Positions 41,670-49,930 of a DNA stretch of 64,000 nt are shown piece after piece. Location: positions 1,613-65,612 of the forward strand of contig DJWY01000035.1 in assembly GCA_002448305.1 (NCBI GenBank). The letters are read 5' to 3'. The stretch comes from Selenomonadales bacterium UBA7018. Lineage in GTDB: Bacteria > Bacillota > Negativicutes > Selenomonadales > Selenomonadaceae. The translations under genes and the position numbers were made by a program. The notes beneath the pieces are model-generated. The model made no database searches. It was not told the origin of the DNA and saw nothing but the letters and a program-made list of their open reading frames with translations. Numbering within the stretch: the first letter of the stretch is position 1; every line of letters starts with the position of its first letter.

Positions 41670-42542
41670 ATGAAAAGGTTACTCGTTATTTTTATGGCAC
41701 TTGTTATTATGTTAGCTTGCGCGGGTTGCGGCGGCGGCGAACAAAAGCAGGAATCAACTCCTGCGCCTGCGGCGAGCGAACAAAAGGTTGAAAAAGCTGG
41801 TGCACTTATGCCAATCGGTTTGGACGAGGAAGGCTACAAACACTGGACGGAAAACATTGCTAAAAGCGAAGGGCAACCCGCCGGTTATGCCGCTCCTAAT
41901 ACTGTCGTTTTCTTCGACAACATGAACTCAATGATTATGGCTCTCAAGGGTAAGCAGATTGACCGCTTTGCGGCTCCCTCCAGAGTCGGTGCCTACATCG
42001 TAGCGCGCAATGATGATTTCCAGCTAATCAACAACAATCTCAAACCGATTCTCGGCTATTCGATTGCCATGCAGGAAAAGGACAAGGCGCAAGTTGATGA
42101 AATTAACACCGCTATCAAAGCCATGAAGGACGACGGCACGCTTAATAAGCTTATCAAGGAAAACATTACGGATTTGGGCGGAGCCGATCCCGTCGCGAAA
42201 CCTATTCCAATGATTGAAGGCGCACCGACAATTAAAGTTGCCGTAACAGGCGATATGCCCGCTCTTGACTGCATTCTTGCTGACGGCACGCCCGCAGGTT
42301 TTAACGTCGCATTTCTCGGCGAACTCGGCAAGCGCATTAACAAGAACTTTGAACTTGTTAGCATTGAAGCTGGTGCTCGTGGCGCGGCGTTGTCTTCCGG
42401 TCAAGTCGATATGCTGTTCTGGGTTTTGGGCACCTACGACCAAGACGGAAAAGCTCTTCCCTATCCGCTCGACAACATGAAAGGCGTTGCAATTTCTATG
42501 CCTTACATGATGGATAGCCGCGTTGGTGTAGCGTTGAAGTAA
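41670..42542 (+). CDS. family-3-like solute-binding lipoprotein with swapped halves
   Basis: About 290 residues, starting at ATG 41670 after AAAGGAGG. Lipobox around residues 14-20. The order of SBP_bac_3 elements appears exchanged. The N-terminal half ends with YSIAMQEKDKAQVDEINTAI and KAMKDDGTLNKLIKE, which in ordinary family-3 proteins is the C-terminus. The second half starts IKVAVTGDMPALDC, GTPAGFNVAFLGELGKRI and SSGQVDMLFW, normally the N-terminus. The fold could be a circular permutation. Likely ligand: an amino acid or similar; no permease or ATPase adjoins. Confidence 0.78.
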   Translation: MKRLLVIFMALVIMLACAGCGGGEQKQESTPAPAASEQKVEKAGALMPIGLDEEGYKHWTENIAKSEGQPAGYAAPNTVVFFDNMNSMIMALKGKQIDRFAAPSRVGAYIVARNDDFQLINNNLKPILGYSIAMQEKDKAQVDEINTAIKAMKDDGTLNKLIKENITDLGGADPVAKPIPMIEGAPTIKVAVTGDMPALDCILADGTPAGFNVAFLGELGKRINKNFELVSIEAGARGAALSSGQVDMLFWVLGTYDQDGKALPYPLDNMKGVAISMPYMMDSRVGVALK

Positions 42543-42561
42543 TTCGCGAAAATAATTCGTC

Positions 42562-42596
42562 AAACAAGCACTCTTAATGGGTGCTTGTTTTTTTTA
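42562..42596. terminator. bidirectional terminator between the binding-protein gene and ilvB
   Basis: AAACAAGCAC (42562-42571) / GTGCTTGTTT (42581-42590), perfect 10-bp stem, T8 to the right. Confidence 0.85.
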
Positions 42597-44282
42597 GTTA
42601 CCTAAAACCATTTGGTCTAAACGCTTGCCGCCTGGCACCATTGGAATAACGTTTTCTTCTTCGGGGACGTAAACATCAATGACCGCCGCACCCTTTGAAA
42701 ACATAATCTCAACTAAATCGTCTTCCAATTCTTCCGCCTTAGTCAGCCGATAGCCGCGAATGCCCATAGCCTGTGCAATCTTCACGAAGTCACGCTTATA
42801 TTTGAGTTCGGACGCGGAATAATGATGATTGTAGAAAAGGCGTTGCCACTGCCCGACCATGCCTAAAATAAAATTGTGGACGATAACAATTTTTATATCA
42901 ATATCGTTGTCGGCAATCGTGGCGAGTTCTTGAATATTCATCATGATTGAGCCGTCTCCAGTGAACAGCACAACATTTTTATCGGGGCAAGCCAACTTTG
43001 CGCCCATAGCCGCCGGCAGTCCATAACCCATAGTGCCGAGACCGCCTGAAGTTAAAAATTGGCGTGGCTTACGAGCCTTGAAGAATTGCGCCGCCCACAT
43101 TTGGTGTTGCCCGACGTCGGTAACAACGATTGTATTATCGTCGCAGATATTACTAATTTTGCTGATAAGTGCGCCTGGTTTAATCGCGTCGCCTTCTTCC
43201 GTCCAATCGAATGGGTGCTCCAAACCTTTTTCGACGGCTTGATTTTTCCACTCAAGAAATTTTTCAGCAAAATTCGTAGGCGATTCATTAAGTTTATTTT
43301 TGAACAGCGGCAGAGATTCGCGCAAGTCGCCCAAAACTTTTAAATCGGCATGGACATTTTTATTAACTTCGGCGGGGTCAAGTTCAAAATGCACAATCTT
43401 AGCATTCGGCGCAAAATCTTTAACACGCCCCGTTACTCTGTCGCTAAAACGCATTCCAATGCACAACAGCAAATCGCAAGTTTGAATCGCCATGTTCGCG
43501 CCGTATGAACCATGCATTCCCGCGAAACCTAAAAAGCCGTCAGTGTCAGCGTCAATGCAACCAAGCCCCATAAGCGTTGAAGTCGACGGGCAACCGAGCC
43601 GCGTTAAAACTTCCCGCAAGTCGTCGGAAGTATCGGAACTTGTCACGCCGCCGCCAACGAAAATCAGCGGGCGTTTGCAAGCCTCCACAGCCTTTATCAC
43701 TTCGTCAACGGATTTTTCATCAACGGGATATTTGCCGCTATAGCCGCGCAGATTAACTTCGGCGGGATATTCAAAATCAATTTCGGTGTTGAAAACGTCG
43801 GCAGCAATGTCAATCACCACAGGACCCGGACGCCCCGTCCGCGCAATAAAAAATGCTTCCTTGACGACACGCGGCAAATCGTTTGCGTCTTTAACAAGGT
43901 AATTATGCTTGCTGATTGGCGAAGTTGTGCCCGAAACATCAATTTCCTGAAAACTGTCCTTGCCGATAGCGGGGTTGGCAACCTGTCCTGTTATGCAAAC
44001 AAGAGGAACCGAATCAATATTCGCGGTCGCAATGCCCGTGATTAAATTTGCCGCGCCAGGTCCCGAAGTAGCGATAACGACTCCAACTTTGCCGCTAGCT
44101 CGCGCATAACCGTCCGCCGCGTGTGTAGCTCCCTGCTCGTGTCCCGGCAAAATGTTGGGGAACTCCATTTTATAAATTTCGTCATAAAGTTTCAGGACAA
44201 CGCCGCCGGGATAGCCGAAAATTAATTCAACGCCCTCTTTCTTCAGACATTCCAAAAGAGCTTTTGCTCCGTTCATCTTCAA
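42594..44282 (-). CDS. ilvB: acetolactate synthase large (catalytic) subunit
   Basis: 562 residues. A ThDP- and FAD-dependent enzyme making acetolactate for valine/leucine and acetohydroxybutyrate for isoleucine. Motifs: FGYPGG near 19-24, GHEQGATHAADGYAR with the catalytic Glu near residue 49, and GDGSIMMN...VHN, the ThDP-Mg site. TTG 44282 has GGAGGG seven bases upstream; an ATG two codons in is possible. Own promoter 44314-44343. Confidence 0.95.
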   Translation of the reverse strand: MKMNGAKALLECLKKEGVELIFGYPGGVVLKLYDEIYKMEFPNILPGHEQGATHAADGYARASGKVGVVIATSGPGAANLITGIATANIDSVPLVCITGQVANPAIGKDSFQEIDVSGTTSPISKHNYLVKDANDLPRVVKEAFFIARTGRPGPVVIDIAADVFNTEIDFEYPAEVNLRGYSGKYPVDEKSVDEVIKAVEACKRPLIFVGGGVTSSDTSDDLREVLTRLGCPSTSTLMGLGCIDADTDGFLGFAGMHGSYGANMAIQTCDLLLCIGMRFSDRVTGRVKDFAPNAKIVHFELDPAEVNKNVHADLKVLGDLRESLPLFKNKLNESPTNFAEKFLEWKNQAVEKGLEHPFDWTEEGDAIKPGALISKISNICDDNTIVVTDVGQHQMWAAQFFKARKPRQFLTSGGLGTMGYGLPAAMGAKLACPDKNVVLFTGDGSIMMNIQELATIADNDIDIKIVIVHNFILGMVGQWQRLFYNHHYSASELKYKRDFVKIAQAMGIRGYRLTKAEELEDDLVEIMFSKGAAVIDVYVPEEENVIPMVPGGKRLDQMVLGN

Positions 44283-44313
44283 AATTTTTCCCTCCTAAAC
44301 ATTACTGCCGCAA

Positions 44314-44343
44314 ATTATACAACGTCGCCTTGCACTTTGACAA
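44314..44343 (-). promoter_or_regulatory. promoter of ilvB
   Basis: Minus strand TTGTCA (44338-44343), 18-bp spacer, TATAAT (44314-44319), 31 bp before the TTG start. Confidence 0.6.
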
Positions 44344-44369
44344 CAAAAAAAGCCGCCAACTTGACGGCT
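44344..44369 (-). terminator. hairpin plus T-tract directly upstream of the ilvB promoter
   Basis: AGCCGTCAA / TTGGCGGCT (one G-T pair) followed on the minus strand by a T7-like run. No minus-strand gene lies upstream, so it either blocks antisense read-through from the tkt region or belongs to an earlier leader of ilvB. Confidence 0.55.
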
Positions 44370-44407
44370 GTCATTGAAAAAATTCTCTAAACTTTGCAAG
44401 ATAATAG

Positions 44408-44436
44408 TTGTCGCTTTAATTAAAATGCTGTATACT
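44408..44436 (+). promoter_or_regulatory. promoter of the split transketolase operon
   Basis: TTGTCG (44408-44413), 17-bp spacer, TATACT (44431-44436), about 100 bp before the first start. Confidence 0.5.
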
Positions 44437-44530
44437 TCCTCCACATATTTGTTGGCATTTACAAGGACGTTGTCCGCGTGCTTTACGACCCGATTGAAGA
44501 GCAGATTAAAGCTTATCTTAAAGGAGAGTA
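44423..44530 (+). pseudogene. possible gene tail in the transketolase leader
   Basis: From about 44423 an open frame without start codon reads NAVYFLHIFVGIYKDVV then LYDPIEEQIKAYLKGE and stops at TAA just before the tkt ATG. The composition is protein-like. It may be the 3' end of a deleted upstream gene. Not recognised; the frame overlaps the -10 of the proposed promoter. Confidence 0.3.
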
Positions 44531-44537
44531 AAATTTT

Positions 44538-45356
44538 ATGAACTTGAAGAAAAAAGCTTACGAGTTGCGCAAGGACGTAGTTGAAATGATTTATCGCACC
44601 AAAAATGGGCATATCGGCGGCGACTTTAGCATTATGGAAATTTTGGTTGACCTCTACTATAAGCAGATGAACATTACGCCCGAAAATTTCAAGAGCGATG
44701 ACCACGACCATTTTGTTATGAGCAAAGGGCATGCAGTTGAGGCACTTTACGCCGTGCTTGCCGATAGGGGATTTTTCCCGAAAGAAGATTTGAAAACTTT
44801 TGTGTCATTCGGCTCGAAATACATTGGGCACCCGATTAATAAAGTCAACGGAATCGAAATGAATACTGGCTCGCTCGGACACGGATTGGGCGTTGGCGTG
44901 GGCATGGCTCTTGCCGGAAAAATGGACGAGAAAAATTATCGCGTTTATGTAGTCATGGGCGACGGCGAAGTTGCTGAAGGTTCGGTTTGGGAAGCGGCTA
45001 TGGCGGGCAGTCATTACAAGCTTGACAATTTAACTGCGTTCGTCGACCGCAATCACCTGCAAATTTCCGGCACGACCGAACAAGTTATGAATCAGAAGTC
45101 GCAAGAGGCTCGTTGGGCGGCGTTCGGCTGGAATGTTATCAGCGTTCCTGGCAACGACCTTGACGCGATTGATAATGCTGTTGAAATTGCTAAAAAAGTT
45201 AAGGGCAAACCAACCATAATAATTGCGCACACGGTTAAAGGTTGCGGCATTTCGTTCGCTGAAAATCAAATTGGCTGGCATCATCACATTCCTAACGACG
45301 AAGAATATCAAACGGCGTTGAAGGAATTGGACGAGAGGGGCGCGCAATATGAATAA
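44538..45356 (+). CDS. transketolase, N-terminal (ThDP-binding) subunit
   Basis: 272 residues, the first half of a split transketolase used for pentose and erythrose-4-phosphate metabolism. ThDP-Mg motif GDGEVAEGSVWEA near residue 145 and IGHPINKV are visible. AAAGGAGAG precedes the ATG. The last 8 bp overlap the second half, ensuring coupled synthesis. Confidence 0.93.
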   Translation: MNLKKKAYELRKDVVEMIYRTKNGHIGGDFSIMEILVDLYYKQMNITPENFKSDDHDHFVMSKGHAVEALYAVLADRGFFPKEDLKTFVSFGSKYIGHPINKVNGIEMNTGSLGHGLGVGVGMALAGKMDEKNYRVYVVMGDGEVAEGSVWEAAMAGSHYKLDNLTAFVDRNHLQISGTTEQVMNQKSQEARWAAFGWNVISVPGNDLDAIDNAVEIAKKVKGKPTIIIAHTVKGCGISFAENQIGWHHHIPNDEEYQTALKELDERGAQYE

Positions 45357-46290
45357 GATAGCCAATAAAACAATTATAAATAATGTGCTGATTGAGGAAG
45401 CGGCGAAGGATAAAAATATTATCGTGCTTTGCAGTGATTCTCGCGGCTCGGCGAGTTTGGAACCTTTTAGCAAGGAATTTCCGAAACAATTCGTCGAAGT
45501 CGGCATAGCTGAACAAAATCTCGTTTCTATAGCGGCGGGTTTAGCGGTTTGCGGGAAAAAGTCATTTGTCTTTTCGCCGGCAAGTTTCCTTTCAACTCGT
45601 TCAGTGGAGCAGGTAAAAGTTGATGTCGCCTATTCGTATACCAATGTTAAACTTATCGGAATATCGGGCGGTGTAAGTTACGGCAATCTCGGAATGACGC
45701 ATCAATCACCTAACGATATTGCAATCATGGCGTCAACGCCCGGAATGCGCGTTTATCTTCCCTGCGACCGTTTCCAAACTGAAAAATTAATTCGCACGCT
45801 TCTTCAGGATAAAGCCCCCGCTTACGTCCGAATCGGGCGCAATGCCGTCGCTGACGTTTACGAAGAAGACAACGTGCCTTTTGAACTCAACAAGGCAGTC
45901 ACAATTCAAGAAGGCTCCGACGTAACGATTATTGCTTGCGGCGAAATGGTTCAGTACGCAAAGACGGCGGGCGAAATTCTTAAGGAAAAAGGCATTTCCG
46001 CCCGCGTGATTGATATGTATTGTGTTAAGCCGATTGACAAGGAAGCGATTATCAAGGCGGCTAAGGAAACCAAATTAATTTTGACGGTCGAAGAACATGT
46101 AAAACTTGGCGGGCTTGGCGCGATAGTTGCGCAGGTTGCGGCTCAAAATGCGCCGATTAAAGTCGTCAGTCTCGGCTTGCCCGATGAACCAGCTATTTCC
46201 GGCGAACCCGCGCAGATTTTCCAATATTACGGCATGGACGCTCAAGGCATTGTTAAAAAGATTTCCGAACTTTTAGTCTACCGTTGCTAA
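45349..46290 (+). CDS. transketolase, C-terminal subunit
   Basis: 313 residues. Pyrimidine-binding and C-terminal transketolase domains: VEVGIAEQNLVSIAAGLA (catalytic Glu), SYGNLGMTHQSPNDIAIM and TVEEHVKLGGLGAIVAQ. It forms one enzyme with the preceding subunit. Split transketolases are common in Firmicutes and archaea. Confidence 0.93.
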   Translation: MNKIANKTIINNVLIEEAAKDKNIIVLCSDSRGSASLEPFSKEFPKQFVEVGIAEQNLVSIAAGLAVCGKKSFVFSPASFLSTRSVEQVKVDVAYSYTNVKLIGISGGVSYGNLGMTHQSPNDIAIMASTPGMRVYLPCDRFQTEKLIRTLLQDKAPAYVRIGRNAVADVYEEDNVPFELNKAVTIQEGSDVTIIACGEMVQYAKTAGEILKEKGISARVIDMYCVKPIDKEAIIKAAKETKLILTVEEHVKLGGLGAIVAQVAAQNAPIKVVSLGLPDEPAISGEPAQIFQYYGMDAQGIVKKISELLVYRC

Positions 46291-46388
46291 ACTCCTTAAT
46301 GAATCGAATAACGGCGAAAAATTGACGAAGAGGCTTTCATCGGTTGCAAAAGCTTGAAGTCGATAACATTTTTTTTATTAGCTTCAAT

Positions 46389-46413
46389 CCCCATGCGGGG
46401 CTTATTTTTTTTT
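46389..46413 (+). terminator. terminator after the transketolase operon
   Basis: Short GC hairpin CCCC-ATGC-GGGG followed by CTTATTTTTTTTT. Confidence 0.55.
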
Positions 46414-46453
46414 GCGCACTAAGATAAAATAATTTTAAAGGGAGTGATTAGCT

Positions 46454-46834
46454 TTGAAGAAATTTTTAACGACGTTAATTTTTCTGCTGATAATTTCCGC
46501 TCAGGTTGAAGCAATTTCTTGCGAAGATTCAACTTTTGCCGTCGAAACTATAAATCAAAAGCTCCGCAAATGGAAATGTACGCCACTAAAAATTCAATAT
46601 GGCGGCGACGAACTCAATAACGCTGAAAATATCGCTTACATGAACGATTTAGCTGAAGGGCACGGCTTTGATAAAAAATTTACTGCGTGCATGGTCTTTT
46701 ATAGCGATTTTCGCTCGCCTAAAGACGACGGAACGCTTTCCGCGTGGAATTACGATACTGATTATAAAAATTGGTCGTGGTATTTTGGGCTTTATGAAGA
46801 CGGCGAATGGAAATTATTAACTTGGGGGTATTGA
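46454..46834 (+). CDS. small secreted protein preceding a binding-protein gene
   Basis: 126 residues. A signal peptide (1-20, ...AQVEA) precedes a compact domain with three Cys (residues 23, 42, 79) and many aromatic residues (WNYDTDYKNWSWYFGLY near the C-terminus). TTG start with AAAGGGAG upstream. It ends 1 bp before the lipoprotein gene, so it is probably made with the ABC system. Function unknown. Confidence 0.7.
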   Translation: MKKFLTTLIFLLIISAQVEAISCEDSTFAVETINQKLRKWKCTPLKIQYGGDELNNAENIAYMNDLAEGHGFDKKFTACMVFYSDFRSPKDDGTLSAWNYDTDYKNWSWYFGLYEDGEWKLLTWGY

Positions 46835-46835
46835 T

Positions 46836-48374
46836 ATGAAAAAATTCTTGGCGGCAATCTGCGCGGCTGGCTTGCTAATGACGGGTTGCGGCGGCGATAG
46901 TGCAGAAAAATCCGCTTCAACTGGCGAAAAAACTTTTATTTATGGAACGGTTGCTTATGGCGTGGCTATGGAGAACGTCGGCATTAATCCGCACGAAAGT
47001 TATAGCGGCTGGAGTACTCTGCGCTACGGTATCGGCGAAACGCTTTTCAAATTTAACGAGCAAATGGAGCTTGAACCCTGGCTGGCTGAAAGTTTCGAGC
47101 AAGTCGACGATTTCACCGTTAAAATTAAGATTAATGGCGCGGCAACTTTCTCTAATGGCAAAAAAGTTGACGGCGCGGCGGTCAAAAAATGTTTAGAGGC
47201 TTTAATTGCTAATCACGACCGCGCCCCACGCGATTTAAAAATTTCTTCGATTGAAGCGGACGGGCAATTTGTTACGATTAAATCTTCCGAGAAAATGCCC
47301 GCGTTGCTGAATTATCTAAGCGACCCTTACGGTTGCATTATCGACGTTGATGAGGGCGTCAAAGATAATATCGTTGTCGGCACGGGACCTTACAAAGCCG
47401 TTAAAGTCACTGACACGCAGATTGATTTAGTTAAAAACGAAAATTATTGGGGCGCAGTCAAGCCGAAAATTGATAAAATCACCGTCAAGAGCATTACCGA
47501 CGGCGACACTTTGACTATGGCTATGCAAAATGGCGAACTCGACGCGGTGCAAGGGCTTCCTTACTCTTCTTTGCAACTTTTCCAGAACGATAACTATAAA
47601 ATTTCGCAAGTCAATACTTCCCGCGTTTATCAAGCCGCTTTTAATTTCAAAAATCCCATTTTGCAGGATTTAAACGTCCGCAAGGCAATTTCTATGGCGA
47701 TTGATAAGGAAAATTTTACTAAAGTTTTGCTAAATGGCAACGGTACGCCTGCAATTTCGCCTTTCCCCGCTAATTTATCATTTGGCGATAAAAATTTCCA
47801 ACCTATTCCTTATGATTTAGACGCCGCGAAAAAACTTTTAACCGATTCTGGCTGGAGAGATTCCGACGGCGACGGCTACGTTGACAAGGACGGCAAAAAT
47901 CTTGAATTAAATTATCTTACTTACACTTCCCGCCAAGAATTACCACTACTCGCTGAAGCCGCGCAGGCTAATTTGAAAAAAATCGGCGTCAAACTCAACG
48001 TAAACGCTACTGACAACTATAAAACTTTCCTCAAAAGCGGCGAATACGATATTTTCAGCAAAGCTATTGTCACGGCTCCGACTGGCGACCCCGAATATTA
48101 TTTCACAAGTCATATCGTGCCGGGCGCGGTCGATAACGCCGGTTTTTACGACAGTCCGCAAATTGTCGCGCTTGAAAACGAATTGCATAATACTTTTGGC
48201 GCGGATAAACGTTCTAAACTTGCCGTAAAAATGTCTCAACAAATTTTGGACGATTGCGCGCTGATTTACGCCGCACATTTGCGCATGTCATTTGTTATGA
48301 AACCGAACGTAGAAAGATTTACGGCGCACCCGTCCGATTATTATGAAATTCGTCCGGAGTTGGATAAAAAATGA
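46836..48374 (+). CDS. family-5 solute-binding lipoprotein (nickel/peptide type)
   Basis: 512 residues. Lipobox LLMTGC (Cys18). The SBP_bac_5 architecture is complete: INPHESYSGW, NGKKVDGAAVKKCLE, GTGPYK, and DVRKAIS-like NVRKAISMAIDKE, plus a Ca-loop-like DSDGDGYVDKDG near 348. Relatives bind nickel (NikA, CntA), metallophores or oligopeptides. The TGA overlaps the start of the following ATPase (ATGA). No permease follows. Confidence 0.9.
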   Translation: MKKFLAAICAAGLLMTGCGGDSAEKSASTGEKTFIYGTVAYGVAMENVGINPHESYSGWSTLRYGIGETLFKFNEQMELEPWLAESFEQVDDFTVKIKINGAATFSNGKKVDGAAVKKCLEALIANHDRAPRDLKISSIEADGQFVTIKSSEKMPALLNYLSDPYGCIIDVDEGVKDNIVVGTGPYKAVKVTDTQIDLVKNENYWGAVKPKIDKITVKSITDGDTLTMAMQNGELDAVQGLPYSSLQLFQNDNYKISQVNTSRVYQAAFNFKNPILQDLNVRKAISMAIDKENFTKVLLNGNGTPAISPFPANLSFGDKNFQPIPYDLDAAKKLLTDSGWRDSDGDGYVDKDGKNLELNYLTYTSRQELPLLAEAAQANLKKIGVKLNVNATDNYKTFLKSGEYDIFSKAIVTAPTGDPEYYFTSHIVPGAVDNAGFYDSPQIVALENELHNTFGADKRSKLAVKMSQQILDDCALIYAAHLRMSFVMKPNVERFTAHPSDYYEIRPELDKK

Positions 48375-49129
48375 TTTTGGCGGTTGAAGATTTAATCGTT
48401 GCTTACGGCAAGAAAAGAATTGTTCACGACATAAATTTTTCTGTAAAGCGCGGAGAAATTTTGATAATCGCGGGCGAAAGTGGCTCTGGCAAGTCGACGA
48501 TTTTAAAAGCGATAGGCGGCTTACTCGGCAAAGACGGCGCGATTGTTGACGGGCAAATATTTTTTGACGGCAAGGAAATTACGAACCTACCCGACGGCGA
48601 ACGCAGGAAAATTTCTGGTGATTCAATCGGATATATTTTTCAAAATGCGGGCGCGTCATTCTGCCCAATTCGTACAATCGGCGAACAAATTTTGGAAAGT
48701 GTTCGTGCTCATCGTGATTGGAGCAAAAAAGAATTTATCGCCCGCGCAGAAGAAATAATGCAGAAAATAAATCTTGCGCCCGAAATTTTGGACGAATATC
48801 CGTTCCGATTATCGGGCGGAATGGCACAACGCGCAGGAATTTTAGCGGCGATGATATTGGAACCAAAACTTTTGCTGGCAGACGAGCCGACAAGCGCATT
48901 GGATATAGTAACTCAAGCGGGCGTCGTCAAAGTCCTTTTAAATTTGCGCGAACGGCTAAAAGTTTCAATTATATTAGTCACGCACGATTTAAGAGTTGCG
49001 CGGCGCATGGCTGATAAAATTTTAATCATGAAACGCGGCGCGGCAGTTGAATTCGGGACGCGAGATGAAATTTTCGACGCGCCACAAGAAGTTTACACAA
49101 GAGAACTTTTGAAGGCGGGTTACTTTTAA
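48371..49129 (+). CDS. ABC transporter ATP-binding protein, DppD/NikD type
   Basis: 252 residues. Walker A GESGSGKST near 34-42, signature LSGGMAQRAGI, Walker B LLLADEPTSALD, H-loop VTHDLRVARR. First of two ATPases energising an importer of nickel/peptide type. Starts inside the stop of the binding-protein gene. Confidence 0.92.
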   Translation: MILAVEDLIVAYGKKRIVHDINFSVKRGEILIIAGESGSGKSTILKAIGGLLGKDGAIVDGQIFFDGKEITNLPDGERRKISGDSIGYIFQNAGASFCPIRTIGEQILESVRAHRDWSKKEFIARAEEIMQKINLAPEILDEYPFRLSGGMAQRAGILAAMILEPKLLLADEPTSALDIVTQAGVVKVLLNLRERLKVSIILVTHDLRVARRMADKILIMKRGAAVEFGTRDEIFDAPQEVYTRELLKAGYF

Positions 49130-49147
49130 AAAGTAAACGCAAGCTAA

Positions 49148-49204
49148 ACAGTGTACGCGATTTAACGTTTCACTATTCCAACTTTATCGCCGCGCCAGAA
49201 CGCT
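49148..49204. repeat. dispersed intergenic repeat, copy 2
   Basis: Second copy of the element seen at 13098-13154, lying between the two ATPase genes; the shared blocks are ACGCGATTTA(A/C)CGTTTC and TCGCCGCGCC(A/G)GAACGCT. Confidence 0.5.
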
Positions 49205-49234
49205 ACGCTAGCATAAAATTTTTGGGGGCAACTT

Positions 49235-49930
49235 ATGAACGTTTTGGAAGTCAAGCATATTAAAAAGCATTTTGGAAATAAATTAGTACTCAACGACATA
49301 AATTTTGCTATTGACGCTGGCAAAATTTTAGGGATTGTTGGTTTAAGCGGCGGCGGCAAGTCGACTTTGGTAAAAATTATTGCCAGATTAATTCCTAGCG
49401 ACGACGGACAAATTTTTCTTTGCGGCGAAGACATTACGCACGCGACCGGCAACGCCTTTTATAAAAATATGCAGATGATTTTCCAAAATCCGGAAGACTC
49501 TTTCAACCCGCGCAGGACGCTTGGAAAAAGTATCGCAGAACCGATAAAAAACTTTCTCGGCGAAGAAAATCTGCGCGGACGGGTCGAAAATCTGTTAGTC
49601 GAAGTCGGATTGTCTGAAAATTACGCAGAACGTTATCCCCGCGAAGTTTCCGGCGGCGAATGTCAACGGGCGGCAATAGCGCGGGCAATTTCAATTGAAC
49701 CAAAGCTATTAATCTGCGATGAAGCAACTTCCGCGTTAGATGTGACGATTCAAGCGCAAGTCGTCGCGCTGATAAGGAAAATTTGCGCTGAAAAAAATAT
49801 TGCGTGCCTATTCATAACGCACGACCTAGCGACGCTGAAGAAATTAACAGACCGCGTTTTAGTTTTGGAGGGCGGGCGGCTAAAGAATTTATCGGAAGCA
49901 AATTTCAAGGAGGTTTTGCAATGGAATTGA
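49235..49930 (+). CDS. ABC transporter ATP-binding protein, DppF/NikE type
   Basis: 231 residues. Walker A GLSGGGKST near 37-45, QNPEDSFNPRRTL (Q-loop, family hallmark), signature VSGGECQRAAIAR, Walker B LLICDEATSALD, H-loop THDLATLKKL. Second ATPase of the importer. It ends overlapping the methyltransferase gene by 10 bp. Confidence 0.92.
   Translation: MNVLEVKHIKKHFGNKLVLNDINFAIDAGKILGIVGLSGGGKSTLVKIIARLIPSDDGQIFLCGEDITHATGNAFYKNMQMIFQNPEDSFNPRRTLGKSIAEPIKNFLGEENLRGRVENLLVEVGLSENYAERYPREVSGGECQRAAIARAISIEPKLLICDEATSALDVTIQAQVVALIRKICAEKNIACLFITHDLATLKKLTDRVLVLEGGRLKNLSEANFKEVLQWN

Noticed and set aside
44283..44537. T-box or BCAA riboswitch upstream of ilvB
   Set aside because: No T-box bulge sequence (TGGNACC-like) or long structured leader is seen; only a terminator-like hairpin.
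44295..45516. Minus-strand frames of 145 and 158 codons over the transketolase genes
   Set aside because: Opposite to conserved enzyme genes; composition is that of reverse-complement shadows.
49804..49920. 39-residue N-terminal extension of the methyltransferase
   Set aside because: It overlaps the ATPase gene in another frame; AAGGAGG before ATG 49921 and motif spacing favour the short form.
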